Assembly: GCF_003075035.1 (NCBI RefSeq) | Contig: NZ_QCZE01000008.1 | Location: 1 to 64,000 of the forward strand | DNA from: Zobellella maritima | GTDB lineage: Bacteria; Pseudomonadota; Gammaproteobacteria; Enterobacterales; Aeromonadaceae | Length of the DNA stretch: 64,000 nucleotides | Reading direction: 5' to 3' | Shown here: in pieces, positions 40,126 to 53,636 of the stretch | Numbering within the stretch: position 1 is the first letter of the stretch | Layout of the letters: each line of letters starts with the position of its first letter | The notes under the pieces: model-generated | The model's input: only the letters and a program-made list of their open reading frames with translations | Database searches by the model: none | What the model was told of the DNA's origin: nothing | Position numbers and translations under genes: made by a program

Positions 40126-40782
40126 TCAGTCTGTTATGGGGGAATGTAGCTTATCATACTCCCCTTTGGCGGAACGGGCCTGGCGCATCAGGCCGTCGGC
40201 GGTCACCGCCTGTGCCGGACGCAGCGGTAGCCCCGCCGCCACCAGCCGCCGGGCCACCCAGGTATTGCAGGTGTGCAGCAGGTGATACCGCTCCACCGAG
40301 GCGTAGAAGCGGCCACCGCCATAGCGCCCCGCCCCCACGACTTTGGGGTTGCCTGACTCGTCCCGCGCAAAGGACGTCGCCAACTCGTTCAGCAGCCGCC
40401 CCATGCCGGCGGGCGATACCTTCAGCTCAAGCACCGGTAGCCCGGAAAAATACACCTTCGGCGGTTGTGACAGCGGTACCAGATGCAGCACCGCGTCCGT
40501 GGGCCAGAGCAGGGCCCGCAGTGCCAGCCCGGCCCCCGCCTGTTCGCTCTGATAAAAGGCCCGATCACCCCAGCCCACCTCAGTAAAACGGGCGGCGGGA
40601 AACGTATCCCCCAGTTCAGGAAGGCGCTGCGCCAGCCCTTCCGCCGGCACCACCAGCCCCACATGCAGGCCGTGATCCACCAGATACAGCGGTTGCCCTT
40701 GCTTCCCCGCCGGCCGCCACTCCTCGACCGTACGACAACCGGCGCAGAGCAGACTGAGTAGCAGAACAAGCCAAGGGTGCAT
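40126..40782 (-). CDS. DUF2459 family lipoprotein
   Basis: This 218-residue protein has a lipobox LLCAGC and the DUF2459 pattern: LVDHGLHVGLVVPAEGL, ARFTEVGWGDRAFYQ and LLHTCNTWVARRL, which contains a Cys-His pair. The family has a cysteine-protease-like (NlpC/P60-related) arrangement, but enzymatic activity has not been proven. It precedes the Atm1-type exporter and is probably co-transcribed with it. Confidence 0.85.
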   Translation of the reverse strand: MHPWLVLLLSLLCAGCRTVEEWRPAGKQGQPLYLVDHGLHVGLVVPAEGLAQRLPELGDTFPAARFTEVGWGDRAFYQSEQAGAGLALRALLWPTDAVLHLVPLSQPPKVYFSGLPVLELKVSPAGMGRLLNELATSFARDESGNPKVVGAGRYGGGRFYASVERYHLLHTCNTWVARRLVAAGLPLRPAQAVTADGLMRQARSAKGEYDKLHSPITD

Positions 40783-41432
40783 GGTGGCCTCTCAAGAGAT
40801 GGGCTGATCTTGAGTATTGCAGACCGGGCAAGCAAAATCGGGTAGGCCATCCCACCTGGGTGCAAGCGGGTGCTTTCACAGGTGTGGGAGAAAAGCCGAG
40901 GGGAACAGTTGTCGGGACAGTGCATTTATCGCCTGTAGCTTGGTAGTGAGGGCGGGTTGCAGACGCTGGCGGAGCGGGCAGAGCCGATAAATTGGTGGAA
41001 AGCCTGCCCGATCTCATACTGGAGCGGGAAAGCCCGGCCCAGGGGCAGCTGGGCCGTATTCGTAATCAATTGATTTTGGTGCGCCGTTATCTTTCCCCCC
41101 AGCGGGATCTGGTGGCCCGGCTGGCCAGCGAGAAGATCGGCTGGCTCAACTACGATGATCGCCGCCTGTCTGAGCATGCCTGAACCCAAGGGTAATCCAC
41201 CAGATAATGGTGGCCCTCGGCCACCTGAGCCACCGCCTGCATGGAGAGCTGCCCGGATTAAGAACAGTAATAATATGTTGTTATGATGTAACAAATTGGT
41301 CGGTGTCAACGTCCTTTCCGGACAGCCTGATGCGCCTGCCCAATGGGCGTTCCCATTCGAGTGCGTGGGACAGAAAAAACGGCGCCAGTGGCGCCGTATG
41401 AATATGACAGAACGAGGTCGAGCAGCCTGCGA
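40783..41432. other. Intergenic region with zntB remnant
   Basis: This 650-bp stretch contains the zntB fragment at about 40990-41170. The rest (40783-40985 and 41185-41432) shows no recognisable gene. The segment 41370-41432 lies just after the TerC-CBS gene on the minus strand; GGCGCCAGTGGCGCC (41381-41395) there is a short terminator-like hairpin with an A-rich flank. Confidence 0.6.
40990..41170 (+). pseudogene. zntB (CorA-family zinc transporter) remnant
   Basis: The frame reads LGRIRNQLILVRRYLSPQRD and RLASEKIGWLNYDDRRL, which correspond to the RKQLIVMRRYMAPQRD and RLASERLPWMSDDHRRR helices of ZntB/CorA-family channels. Only about 60 of 320 residues remain, with no start or downstream membrane helices. 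I read it as a deleted zntB gene. Confidence 0.75.
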
Positions 41433-42965
41433 TTAGGCAGCGATAGGCGTGATTTTCACCTGGGCGATTCGGAAGTCGGCTACTTCAACCACTTCAAAGC
41501 GCAGGTCGTCCCGCTCCATCACGGTGCCGTTTTCCGGAAGACGGCCGCTCCAAGCCAGCAGCATGCCGGCCAGGGTGGCGTATTCATCGTCCGGATCGAC
41601 CAGCCCCTTGCGGTCCAGCACCTGCTCCAGATAGTGCAGATCGGTGCTGCCCTTGACCAGCCAACCGTCATCCTGAGGCAGCACTTCGGGGGTTTCGTGT
41701 TCGTCGAGAAACTCGCCCACGATCGCCTCCAGCAGGTCGTGGGGCGTCACCAACCCCTGGATGGTGCCGAACTCGTCGGTGATTAGTACCATGGTGCCAC
41801 GGGCTTCGCGCAGCACATCCATCAGCCGGATGACGTTGATGCTCTCAGGTACGATCACGGGATCGTGGTGCCGGGCCAGCTCGGACAGGGTCTTGCCTTC
41901 TTTCAGGCCCGCCACCAGTTCCTTGGCGCGCACCACCCCCAGCATGTTGTCCAGCTCGCCGTCACAGATAGGGAACAGGCTGTGGGGGGTTTCCAGCAGC
42001 TGGGCCATCACCTCCTCGGTACTGTCCTGCACATCCAGCCAGACGATATCCGCCCGCGGTGTCATGATGGTGCGGATCGAGCGTTCCGCCAGGGACAGTA
42101 CGCCGCTGATCATATGCCGCTCTTCTTCCACAAAACCCTGTCCCTCGTCTTGCTGGGGCAGGCGCTCGGGCTCCGCCTCCTGCTGATTACGGGCGCCCAT
42201 CAGCTTGAAGATGGCGGCCGTGGTGCGCTCACGCAGGGGAATATGCTCCTCCTGGCGGATAAAGTTGCGCCGGGCCAGCTGGTTGAACATCTCGATCAGG
42301 ATCGAGAAACCGATGGCCGCATAGAGGTAGCCCTTGGGTATATGGAAACCGAAACCCTCGGCCACCAGGCTGAAACCGATCATCAGCAGGAAGCTCAGAC
42401 ACAACACCACCACGGTCGGGTGCGCGTTGACAAAGTCGGTCAACGACTTGGAGGCTGCCAGCATCACCACCATGGCCACGATCACCGCCGTCATCATCAC
42501 CGCCAGGTTATCCACCATGCCCACGGCGGTAATGATGGAGTCGAGCGAGAATACGGCGTCCAGCACCAGGATCTGCGCCACCACCACCCCGAAGCCCGCA
42601 TAGGCCACACTGGCATCGGCTTCGTGAGTCTTGCCTTCCAGCCGCTCGTGGAGCTCCATGGTGGCCTTGAACAGCAGGAACAGACCGCCCGCCATCAGGA
42701 TTAGATCCCGGCCCGAGAACGACAGTTCGCCCACCGAAAACAGCGGCGTGGTCAGGGTCACCAGCCAGGACACCACGCCCAATAATCCCAGACGCATCAG
42801 CAGTGCCAGCGTCAGGCCGATGATCCGCGCCCTGTCCCTCTGATGGGGCGGCAGCTTCTTCACCAGGATGGCGATAAACACCAGGTTGTCGATGCCCAGC
42901 ACGATTTCCAGGATCACCAGCGTCAGCAATCCGACCCATATGGATGGATCCATCAGGAATTCCAT
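41433..42965 (-). CDS. TerC-CBS-CorC membrane protein (YoaE-like)
   Basis: This 510-residue protein has an N-terminal TerC-type membrane domain (seven helices to about residue 240, with [15 protein letters not shown] and [18 protein letters not shown] carrying the conserved acidic residues), then paired CBS domains (about 290-410, from [12 protein letters not shown]) and a C-terminal transporter-associated CorC_HlyC domain. The layout equals E. coli YoaE. TerC members are linked to Mn2+ or Ca2+ export and to metalation of secreted proteins. A leader with two hairpins precedes it. Confidence 0.9.
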   Translation of the reverse strand: MEFLMDPSIWVGLLTLVILEIVLGIDNLVFIAILVKKLPPHQRDRARIIGLTLALLMRLGLLGVVSWLVTLTTPLFSVGELSFSGRDLILMAGGLFLLFKATMELHERLEGKTHEADASVAYAGFGVVVAQILVLDAVFSLDSIITAVGMVDNLAVMMTAVIVAMVVMLAASKSLTDFVNAHPTVVVLCLSFLLMIGFSLVAEGFGFHIPKGYLYAAIGFSILIEMFNQLARRNFIRQEEHIPLRERTTAAIFKLMGARNQQEAEPERLPQQDEGQGFVEEERHMISGVLSLAERSIRTIMTPRADIVWLDVQDSTEEVMAQLLETPHSLFPICDGELDNMLGVVRAKELVAGLKEGKTLSELARHHDPVIVPESINVIRLMDVLREARGTMVLITDEFGTIQGLVTPHDLLEAIVGEFLDEHETPEVLPQDDGWLVKGSTDLHYLEQVLDRKGLVDPDDEYATLAGMLLAWSGRLPENGTVMERDDLRFEVVEVADFRIAQVKITPIAA

Positions 42966-43311
42966 GACTTACCTCTTAACATTCAATTTTGATAGAAACA
43001 GATTGGCCTGCGATCAGGCCTGACCGACACACGGAGTCGGAAAAGGTCGAACAGTGAGTCCGCATGGGGAGGCAAGGGTCGGGAACAGCGGGAAAGACAA
43101 CAGCGCAGAAAAAACAGGATGTGCGGCAGAACTAAAGATGCGTTTCAAGCAACTTCGCGAACAGTCCATATGATTTACCGGTTTTGGCCGGACCTCTTGG
43201 TTAAAATGGATCCACATCATAATCACAATACGGCTTTTGGCAAACAAAAATAATGTGACAGCGTGCAGGCCCGGACGAGGGCGGGCTATGCCCGCCCTCG
43301 TCCATTTTAAG
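42966..43311. other. Intergenic region upstream of the TerC-CBS gene
   Basis: On the minus strand the leader has two consecutive hairpins near the start: CCGAC...GTCGG (43024-43040) and GGCCTG-ATCG-CAGGCC (43005-43020). A terminator for trpB is at 43273-43303. The yybP-ykoY manganese riboswitch consensus common upstream of TerC genes was looked for and not found. Confidence 0.55.
43273..43303 (-). terminator. Hairpin after trpB
   Basis: GGACGAGGGCGGGC and GCCCGCCCTCGTCC form a perfect 14-bp stem with a 3-nt loop, 9 bp after the trpB stop on the minus strand. No T run follows, so it may act with Rho or only stabilise the mRNA end. Confidence 0.7.
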
Positions 43312-44514
43312 TTACCCCCTGGCTTCGAAGCCGAAGGTTTCGGTGACGTAATCGATGTCCTTGTCACCACGACCCGACAGGTTGATCAGCATGGTCTGAC
43401 CCGGATTTTCCTGGCCGTGCTTGATAGCCCAGGCCACCGCATGGGCACTTTCCAGGGCCGGGATAATGCCTTCCAGACGCGACAGCCTGTAGAAGGCTGC
43501 CAGGGTTTCGTCATCGCTGATCGCGTGGTAGTTGACCTTGCCCTCGGTCTTGAGGAAGGAATGCTCGGGGCCCACGCCCGGATAATCCAGCCCGGAGGCG
43601 ATGGAATGCACCGGCGCCGGATTTCCTTCGTCGTCGGACAGCAGCAGGCACTTGAAACCGTGAATCATGCCCGGCTTGCCGAAGGTCATGGTAGCCGAGT
43701 GCTCACCAAGCGCGGTGCCCCGTCCCAGGGGCTCGACCCCGTTCAGGCCCACCCCCTCGTCGTCGAGGAAGGCGCTGAACAGGCCCAGAGCATTGGAGCC
43801 GCCGCCCACACAGGCACCCACCTGATCCGGCAGTTCACCCACCATTTCAATAAACTGCTCCCTGGCCTCGATGCCAATCACCGACTGGAAATCACGCACC
43901 ATCAGCGGGAAAGGATGGGGCCCCACCACGGAGCCGATGGCGAACAGCGCGGTGTCGGCCTGTCCGAGGTAGGACTCGAAAGCCGAGTCGACCGCTTCCT
44001 TGAGGCTGCGGCCACCGAAGCTTACCGGCACCACCTCGGCGCCAAGCAGCTTCATGCGGGTTACATTGGGCGATTCCTTGGCAATGTCGATTTCGCCCAT
44101 ATGGATTTCGCATTCCATGCCGAAATAGGCCGCCGCCGTGGCCAATGCCACCCCGTGCTGGCCGGCGCCGGTTTCGGCGATCAGCTTGGTCTTGCCCATG
44201 TGCTTGGCGAGCAGCGCCTCGGCCATGCAGTGGTTCAGCTTGTGGGCGCCGGTATGGTTGAGATCCTCGCGTTTGAGATAGATATGGGCGCCGACCTCGC
44301 GGCTCAGGTTGTGGGCGTAATAAACCGGTGTGGGTCGGCCCTGATAATGCTTGCGGATATAGCGCAGTTCATTGAGGAAACCGGCGGAACGCCCGAGGGT
44401 CAGGTAGGCCCTGTTTATCTCGGCAAACTGGGATTCCAGCTGCGGAGGCAGGAAAGCGCCACCGAACTCGCCGAAATAACCGTCCTTGTCCGGGAACCGC
44501 TTCAGATACCCCAT
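43312..44514 (-). CDS. trpB: Orphan tryptophan synthase beta subunit
   Basis: TrpB makes L-tryptophan from indole and serine with PLP. The 400-residue protein aligns with E. coli TrpB with an offset of five residues: the PLP lysine is Lys92 in [10 protein letters not shown], catalytic Glu114 in [10 protein letters not shown], and the phosphate-binding loop [10 protein letters not shown]. It is the TrpB1 length, but no trpA or other trp gene is beside it. Differences from typical TrpB include HKLN instead of HKTN/HKIN and [10 protein letters not shown] instead of MGA-D-ERQ. It may act alone on indole or a related acceptor. AGGAGGT precedes the start. Confidence 0.85.
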   Translation of the reverse strand: MGYLKRFPDKDGYFGEFGGAFLPPQLESQFAEINRAYLTLGRSAGFLNELRYIRKHYQGRPTPVYYAHNLSREVGAHIYLKREDLNHTGAHKLNHCMAEALLAKHMGKTKLIAETGAGQHGVALATAAAYFGMECEIHMGEIDIAKESPNVTRMKLLGAEVVPVSFGGRSLKEAVDSAFESYLGQADTALFAIGSVVGPHPFPLMVRDFQSVIGIEAREQFIEMVGELPDQVGACVGGGSNALGLFSAFLDDEGVGLNGVEPLGRGTALGEHSATMTFGKPGMIHGFKCLLLSDDEGNPAPVHSIASGLDYPGVGPEHSFLKTEGKVNYHAISDDETLAAFYRLSRLEGIIPALESAHAVAWAIKHGQENPGQTMLINLSGRGDKDIDYVTETFGFEARG

Positions 44515-45103
44515 GGATGACCTCCTTGACTGTGTAGATAGGGATAAAACCGGAGACCATTATCCATCTAAAGCTGTCCGACACAATTACCGAAAAGGAG
44601 AACAACGGGCAGCACGGGCGTGCCCATGCCTGCAACGCGTTACAGAGCGCGGGTCCCGGAAAATATCAATGACTGTCCATAAATGGCTTCGGAATGGAAA
44701 TAACAGATGGTTTTAGGTAAACACCTTTTTATCCGGGTATTCAGCGGGAATATCCGATGTAAGACAGACAAAAGTATTGCCTGCAAATGATCCTTCGGTT
44801 CGATGCAGCACCGATAATATCCCCGAACATCGCCGGTTAATTATCACCTCAGCCATGTCTGGCTTGCATTGGATATCCACATGACACAGTATCGTTATTG
44901 GTGGATTGCCGGTGGCCGCGGATAACAACCTTATCCGGTTAAGGCCGGGATACCGGGGCTGGCGAGCACAGCCTTTACCGTAGTGCATCCCGGTCGGCAA
45001 ACCGGTTACGCCCGACACGATATGCCATCAACCGACTACCATCCCGTTCGCATTGAGGACGCCTTATAAAACAGTATTCTTGTCATCTATTTGGAGCAAC
45101 GTC
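44515..45103. other. Intergenic region between trpB and the cupin gene
   Basis: This 589-bp stretch separates divergent genes. It has a probable trpB promoter (44559-44586). No trp leader peptide with tandem Trp codons and no recognisable gene is visible; an open frame at 44713-45018 (minus) has no family features and no ribosome site. Confidence 0.5.
44559..44586 (-). promoter_or_regulatory. Probable promoter of orphan trpB
   Basis: On the minus strand TTGTGT (44581-44586) and GATAAT (44559-44564) are separated by 16 bp, about 45 bp upstream of the trpB start. Confidence 0.45.
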
Positions 45104-45472
45104 ATGACCCAGGAAAAAGTCATCACCCTTGAAAAATCCGAGCCCGTTTCGCGTACATCCGCGCCAAAGGCAAATCCGAAATCCGGTGAACCCTTTGCCA
45201 ACAACGTGACCTATTTCGATCATAGCTCGGGCAACTTCAAGGCCGGCACCTGGGATTGCACCGCCGGCAGTTGGGAACATAACCATCCCAAGCTCGAGTT
45301 CTGCTATATCGTCGAGGGCAGCGTCAAGATAATCGAGGAAGACAGTGGCGTGACCCATGTGTATAACAAGGGAGATTCCTTTGTAGTCCCCAAAGGTACC
45401 CGCGTAACCTGGGTTGTTGACGACTACGCCAAGAAGATTTTTGTCTCTGCTGCCCACCTTGACGGCCTGTAA
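45104..45472 (+). CDS. Cupin-domain protein
   Basis: This 122-residue protein is a single cupin barrel: first motif GSWEHNHPKLEFCYIVEG (with His and Glu metal-ligand positions), second motif YNKGDSFVVPKGTRVTW. It resembles the DUF861/EutQ-like small cupins. ATG 45104 follows TTGGAG. A strong terminator follows the stop, so it is a single-gene unit. The substrate is unknown. Confidence 0.85.
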   Translation: MTQEKVITLEKSEPVSRTSAPKANPKSGEPFANNVTYFDHSSGNFKAGTWDCTAGSWEHNHPKLEFCYIVEGSVKIIEEDSGVTHVYNKGDSFVVPKGTRVTWVVDDYAKKIFVSAAHLDGL

Positions 45473-45760
45473 GCCGAATCAAAGAGACCTGGTTTCTTAA
45501 TAGGCCACAGGGTTCCGCCCTGTGGCCTATTTGTACTACCGCCATGTTGATTATCAATATTGTGGCAAATCACTGAACAAGGTGCGCTGACCATAGATCA
45601 TTTAGTTCATCTACCCTCCCGACTGGCGCCCTCCAATCCATTCGGCTTTTTATATTTCGGTTATTGTTATGCTCGGCCTTGCCCTGTAATACCGACTGCC
45701 TTAAACAATCTGAAAGCGTTTTGGGATCCCCCTGAGAGGCGCAGTGATTAAGCCACTTCC
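45473..45760. other. Intergenic region after the cupin gene
   Basis: Apart from the terminator at 45499-45533 this stretch shows no recognisable gene or structure. Confidence 0.5.
45499..45533 (+). terminator. Rho-independent terminator after the cupin gene
   Basis: AATAGGCCACAGGG and CCCTGTGGCCTATT form a perfect 14-bp stem with a 5-nt loop and flanking A/T runs. Confidence 0.88.
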
Positions 45761-46249
45761 CTACCACCAGCGAACCGGATAGCGTTGGCCCGTGCCGCGG
45801 TGAAACACCAGGCCCCCCACGATGATCAGAGACGCTCCCAAGGCCACCGGCGACCACAGAAAGCCCCAGTCCTGGCCGCCCAGCATCACGATCAGCGGAT
45901 TGGCCCCGGCCGGTGGATGGGTGGTATCAGTCAACAGCATCAGGCTCACCGCCAGCCCCACCGCCAGGCCCAGCGACCAGGGTTGCACCCCGAACAACGT
46001 CAATATTATCAGGCCCACCAGGGTCGTCAGCAAATGGCCAAAGAAGATGTTCCTGGGCTGGGCCAGCGGGCTCTCCGGCAGGCCAAACAGGATCACCATG
46101 GTAGCCCCGAATGGTGCCATCAACCAGAGACTGGAGGCATCCAGGCCGTCCAGCTCCGCCAGGGTGGTAATGCACAACATGGCACCCAGGCCCGCCACCA
46201 GTGCCGGATAGCGCGCCGCCAGGCGGAAAACCCCGTTTTCACTACTCAT
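45761..46249 (-). CDS. HPP family integral membrane protein
   Basis: This 162-residue protein has four to five membrane helices and the HPP family signature THPPAGANPLIVML, together with LMAPFGATMVILFG. Plant relatives act in nitrite transport, but bacterial members are mostly uncharacterised. ATG 46249 follows GGGGAGG. It is divergent from the TetR gene, with two palindromic operators between, so it is the probable regulated target. Confidence 0.88.
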   Translation of the reverse strand: MSSENGVFRLAARYPALVAGLGAMLCITTLAELDGLDASSLWLMAPFGATMVILFGLPESPLAQPRNIFFGHLLTTLVGLIILTLFGVQPWSLGLAVGLAVSLMLLTDTTHPPAGANPLIVMLGGQDWGFLWSPVALGASLIIVGGLVFHRGTGQRYPVRWW

Positions 46250-46271
46250 CGTCACCCTCCCCTCATTAAAA

Positions 46272-46289
46272 GTAGACAGATCTGTCTAC
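46272..46289. promoter_or_regulatory. TetR operator 1 between the HPP and TetR genes
   Basis: GTAGACAGATCTGTCTAC is a perfect 18-bp palindrome 22 bp upstream of the HPP gene start. A second, nearly identical copy lies 32 bp away, about three helical turns. Confidence 0.85.
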
Positions 46290-46304
46290 ATATGAAGGCA
46301 AGGA

Positions 46305-46320
46305 TAGACAGATCGGTCTA
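46305..46320. promoter_or_regulatory. TetR operator 2 between the HPP and TetR genes
   Basis: TAGACAGATCGGTCTA repeats operator 1 with one broken symmetry position. It lies 36 bp upstream of the TetR gene start, so the regulator probably controls itself as well. Confidence 0.85.
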
Positions 46321-46356
46321 CCTCTGTCAATATGCACGCATCAACCGGAGGAACTC

Positions 46357-46929
46357 ATGGATAAACGGCAGCAACTCGTGACAACCGCCTTCGAGCTGTT
46401 TTATCGGCACGGTATCCATGCCGTGGGCATCAACCAGATCCTGCAGGCCTCGGGCGTCGCCAAGAAAACCCTGTATCACCATTTCTCCAGCAAGGAGGCG
46501 CTGGTGGCCGCCGTGGTTGCCTACAGAGACGCCGCCTACCAGGAATGGCTCGATGCCCGGCTGGCGCAGGGAGAACAAACGGTAACGGGCGTGATCCACT
46601 CCCTGTTCATGGCACTGGACGACTGGTTCAACGATCGGGCGGCACCGCTGACCCGCTTTCACGGCTGTTTTTTTATCAATGCCAGCGGTGAGTACGGTGA
46701 TCCCGGACACGAGGTACACCGACAATGTGCCCGGCACAAGGAAGCCGTGATGAACCTGCTGGCGGATTACCTGCAACGGACGGGGCTGGCGGCACCGGCC
46801 GCCAGCCGGCTGGCGCAGGCCCTGGGGCTGCTAAAGGAGGGGGCCATAGTGCAGGCCCATGTGCAGGGCGAAAAACGGGCCGCCCTCAGTGCCAGGGAGC
46901 TGGCCCTGCGTCTGCCCGACTCCGAATAG
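46357..46929 (+). CDS. TetR/AcrR-family regulator
   Basis: This 190-residue protein has a typical TetR DNA-binding domain (AFELFYRHGIHAVGINQIL, then GVAKKTLYHHFSSKEALV) and a C-terminal ligand domain with RFHGCFFINASGEYGD, a pattern common in the YcfQ/LmrA-type group with a sensing-type Cys. It is divergent from the HPP gene with two operators between. The ligand is unknown. Confidence 0.88.
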   Translation: MDKRQQLVTTAFELFYRHGIHAVGINQILQASGVAKKTLYHHFSSKEALVAAVVAYRDAAYQEWLDARLAQGEQTVTGVIHSLFMALDDWFNDRAAPLTRFHGCFFINASGEYGDPGHEVHRQCARHKEAVMNLLADYLQRTGLAAPAASRLAQALGLLKEGAIVQAHVQGEKRAALSARELALRLPDSE

Positions 46930-46931
46930 GC

Positions 46932-46958
46932 AAGAGGCCCGCATGAACGGACCTCTTG
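46932..46958. terminator. Bidirectional hairpin between tetR and thiH
   Basis: AAGAGGCCCG and CGGACCTCTT form a 10-bp stem with one mismatch and a 6-nt loop between convergent genes. T runs are short on both strands. Confidence 0.6.
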
Positions 46959-46968
46959 TTGCTACAGG

Positions 46969-48090
46969 CTAACGGCTGGCGGAATAGCTGTTGTCCCAGT
47001 CCTTCCATACCGGCTGCAGGCCGGTCGCGGCAATCGCCCTGGCCACCTCGGCGGGGCTGCGGTCGTCATCGATCTCGAACTGCTCCAGCTCGGCCTTGTC
47101 ATCGGCCACATAGCCGCCGGGCTGGGTCTTGGAGCCGGCACTGATACTGGTCACCCCCAGCGGGATCACCTTGTCGCGGAACTCCCGGGCCTCGCGGGTC
47201 GACAGGCTCAGCTCCAACTCGCCGTCAAACATGCGGTAGGCGCAGATCAGCTGCACCAGCTGGCGATCGGTCATCACCGACTTGGGCTGCAGGCCACCGG
47301 TGCAGGGCCGCAGGCGCGGGAACGACACCGAATAGCGGGTTTTCCAGTAATGCCTCTGCAGGTAGCGCAGGTGCGCCGCCACGTAGAAACTGTCGGCCCG
47401 CCAGTCTTCCAGGCCGAACAGAGCGCCCAGACCGATCTTGTCGATGCCGGCACTGCCCAGCCGGTCCGGGGTTTCCAGCCGCCAGCGGAAGTCCTTCTTC
47501 TTGCCACGGATATGGTGCTCATCGTAGGTCAGGTGCTGATAGGTCTCCTGATAGACCATGACGCTATCCAGGCCGTACTGGCGCAGCTCGGCGTACTCTG
47601 CTTCGGACAGGGGCTGCACCTCCATCATCACATAGCTGAAATGACGTTTGATGATCGGCAGCATTTGCTTGAAATAGGTCAGCCCCACCTTGCCTTCGTG
47701 CTCACCGGTCACCAGCAGCACCGTATCGAAGCCCATGGCCTTGATCGCCAGGCATTCCTGCTCGATTTCCGCCTCGCTCAGGGTCTTGCGTTTGAGCCGG
47801 TTGCTCATCGAGAAACCGCAATAGGTACAATCGTTGGCACACAGATTCGACAGGTACAGGGGGATGTAAAACCCCACTGTATTGCCGAAGCGCTGGCGGG
47901 TCAGCCGGTAGGACTGCTGGGCCATCTGCTCGAGATAAGGCTCGGCGGCCGGCGAGATCAGCGCCATAAAGTCCTGCAGATCCCGTTTCGGCTTGGCCAG
48001 CGCCCGCTCCACGTCCCGCGCCTGCTTGCCGTAGATGCTCATCTTGATGTCATCCCAGTCCATGGACGACCAGACATCGAAGAAGCTCAT
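46969..48090 (-). CDS. thiH: 2-iminoacetate synthase
   Basis: ThiH is a radical-SAM enzyme that cleaves tyrosine to dehydroglycine for the thiazole ring. The 373-residue protein has the cluster motif [11 protein letters not shown] (CxxxCxxC) near residue 85 and a C-terminal biotin/thiamin-synthesis-associated domain. It is the last gene of the thiamine operon; its start overlaps the thiG stop (ATGA). Its presence means this organism uses the tyrosine route, not the ThiO glycine-oxidase route. Confidence 0.96.
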   Translation of the reverse strand: MSFFDVWSSMDWDDIKMSIYGKQARDVERALAKPKRDLQDFMALISPAAEPYLEQMAQQSYRLTRQRFGNTVGFYIPLYLSNLCANDCTYCGFSMSNRLKRKTLSEAEIEQECLAIKAMGFDTVLLVTGEHEGKVGLTYFKQMLPIIKRHFSYVMMEVQPLSEAEYAELRQYGLDSVMVYQETYQHLTYDEHHIRGKKKDFRWRLETPDRLGSAGIDKIGLGALFGLEDWRADSFYVAAHLRYLQRHYWKTRYSVSFPRLRPCTGGLQPKSVMTDRQLVQLICAYRMFDGELELSLSTREAREFRDKVIPLGVTSISAGSKTQPGGYVADDKAELEQFEIDDDRSPAEVARAIAATGLQPVWKDWDNSYSASR

Positions 48091-48857
48091 AGGGTCTCCA
48101 GGAAGGCGGTCAGCGGGCTGGACGCCTGGGCATGGCGGCTCTGACCGGCCAGCCCGGCCTCATAGGCCATGCGCCCGGCGGTCACCGCCAGCCTGAAGGC
48201 CTCGCCCATGGCCACCGGATCGCCGGCCACCGCGATGGCGGTATTGACCAACACGGCATCGGCGCCCAGCTCCATGGCATAGGCGGCGTGGCTGGGGGCA
48301 CCGATGCCCGCATCCACCACCACGGGCACATTGGCCTGCTCTATGATGATTTCCAGAAAGTCATGGGTTACCAACCCCTTGTTGGAACCGATCGGCGCCC
48401 CCAGCGGCATCACCGCCGCGCAACCCACTTCTTCCAGCCGCTTGCACAGCACGGGATCGGCGCCGCAGTAGGGCAACACGATAAAGCCGTCCTTGACCAG
48501 CAACTCGGCGGCCTTGAGGGTCTCGATGGGATCGGGCAGCAGGTACTTGGGATCCGGATGAATTTCCAGCTTGAGCCAGTTGGTGCCCAGGGCTTCCCGT
48601 GCCAGCCGGGCGGCAAACAGCGCCTCGTCTGCATCCCTGGCGCCCGAGGTGTTGGGCAGCAGGTTGACGCCCAGTTCCAGCAGCGGAGGCAAGATGTCGT
48701 CGCTGTGGTTTTTCAGATCGACCCGCTTCAGCGCCATGGTCACCAGTTCGGTGCCGGTGGCGGTAAAGGCCGCCTGCATGGTGGCGCTGTCGCTGAACTT
48801 GCCCGTGCCGGTAAACAGCCGGGAGTTAAAGGTTTTATCGGCGATGATCAGGCTCAT
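48087..48857 (-). CDS. thiG: Thiazole synthase
   Basis: ThiG assembles the thiazole phosphate from ThiS-thiocarboxylate, dehydroglycine and deoxyxylulose phosphate. The 256-residue protein shows [24 protein letters not shown]-like [25 protein letters not shown] and [32 protein letters not shown]. Length matches E. coli ThiG. It follows thiS with a 1-bp gap. Confidence 0.97.
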   Translation of the reverse strand: MSLIIADKTFNSRLFTGTGKFSDSATMQAAFTATGTELVTMALKRVDLKNHSDDILPPLLELGVNLLPNTSGARDADEALFAARLAREALGTNWLKLEIHPDPKYLLPDPIETLKAAELLVKDGFIVLPYCGADPVLCKRLEEVGCAAVMPLGAPIGSNKGLVTHDFLEIIIEQANVPVVVDAGIGAPSHAAYAMELGADAVLVNTAIAVAGDPVAMGEAFRLAVTAGRMAYEAGLAGQSRHAQASSPLTAFLETL

Positions 48858-48858
48858 G

Positions 48859-49059
48859 TCAGCCTCCGGCTATGGCGTGGAACAGGGTGATCTGATCACC
48901 CCCGTTCAGGGTGATCTGTGACCATTGCGAGCGGGCCACTACCTGCTGGTTCAGGGCCACCGCCACCCCGGGCTTGTCTTGTTGCAGCTGGACCAGCATG
49001 CCTTGCAGGCTAGTGCCGGGCGTCAGTTGCAGGAATTCTTCATTGACTGTGACTTGCAT
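48859..49059 (-). CDS. thiS: Sulfur carrier protein ThiS
   Basis: ThiS carries sulfur as a C-terminal thiocarboxylate for thiazole formation. The 66-residue protein has the ubiquitin-like pattern and the essential GG end (FHAIAGG). ATG 49059 is chosen because GGAGAG precedes it and the length equals E. coli ThiS. The start lies inside the last codons of thiF. Confidence 0.95.
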   Translation of the reverse strand: MQVTVNEEFLQLTPGTSLQGMLVQLQQDKPGVAVALNQQVVARSQWSQITLNGGDQITLFHAIAGG

Positions 49060-49787
49060 TTTTCTCTCCACACACGGGGCAACCGGGATCCTTGGGCACC
49101 GTCAGGGTCTGCCAGCTGTGCGCCTTGGCATCGAACAACTTGAGCTGTCCCAGCGGCACTGTGCCGGTGCCGGTCAGCCACTTGATGGCCTCCAGTGCCT
49201 GCAGCAGGCCTATGGTGCCGACCACGGGGCCGATCACCCCGGAGTTGCTGCAGTTGAGCCGTTCGCTGATATCCGGGCCATAGAGACAGCGGTAACAGCC
49301 GTGTCCGGCCTGCGGATCCAGTGCCAGCAGCTGGCCTTCGAAACGGATGGCGGCACCGATGATCAGCGGCCTGCCCCAGGCGTAACAGGCGGCATTGATC
49401 GCCTGACGGGTGGCCATGTTGTCGGTACAGTCCAGCACCAGGTCGGCTTCGGCGACAAAATCACCGAGGCTGTCCGCATCCATCCGCTGATTGATGGCAA
49501 TCACCTCGACGTCCGGATTCAGCGCGAGCAGTTTCTCCCGGGCCGTCTCCGCCTTGCTGTGTTGCAGGCTGTCCATGTTATACAGGGTCTGGCGCTGCAG
49601 GTTGCTGACGTCCACCAGATCGTGATCCGCCAGCCACAGGGTGCCGACCCCTGCCGCCGCCAGATACTGGGCGGCGGGCGAACCCAGTCCACCCAGACCG
49701 ACGATCAGCACGGAAGCGTTTTTCAGCCTGAGCTGACCCGCCTCGCCCACGTCTTCCAGCAACAGGTGCCGGCTGTAGCGTAAAAAT

Positions 49788-49804
<17 letters not shown>
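49040..49804 (-). CDS. thiF: ThiS adenylyltransferase
   Basis: ThiF activates the ThiS C-terminus with ATP. The 254-residue E1-like protein shows the nucleotide motif [36 protein letters not shown], the [12 protein letters not shown] region and a zinc site formed by CYRC and CPVC. ATG 49804 lies within the end of the thiDE frame (17-bp overlap). Confidence 0.95.

Positions 49805-53636
<3,832 letters not shown>

Noticed and set aside
42966-43240. yybP-ykoY manganese riboswitch upstream of the TerC-CBS gene
   Set aside because: The conserved loop sequences could not be found; only two simple hairpins are present.
43237-44520. Open frame (427 codons) on the plus strand opposite trpB
   Set aside because: trpB has all catalytic motifs; the opposite frame has none.
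44713-45018. Small open frame (101 codons) on the minus strand
   Set aside because: No ribosome site, no family features and codon use unlike the neighbours.
44515-45103. trp attenuator or leader peptide upstream of orphan trpB
   Set aside because: No short frame with tandem Trp codons and no terminator hairpin close to the start.
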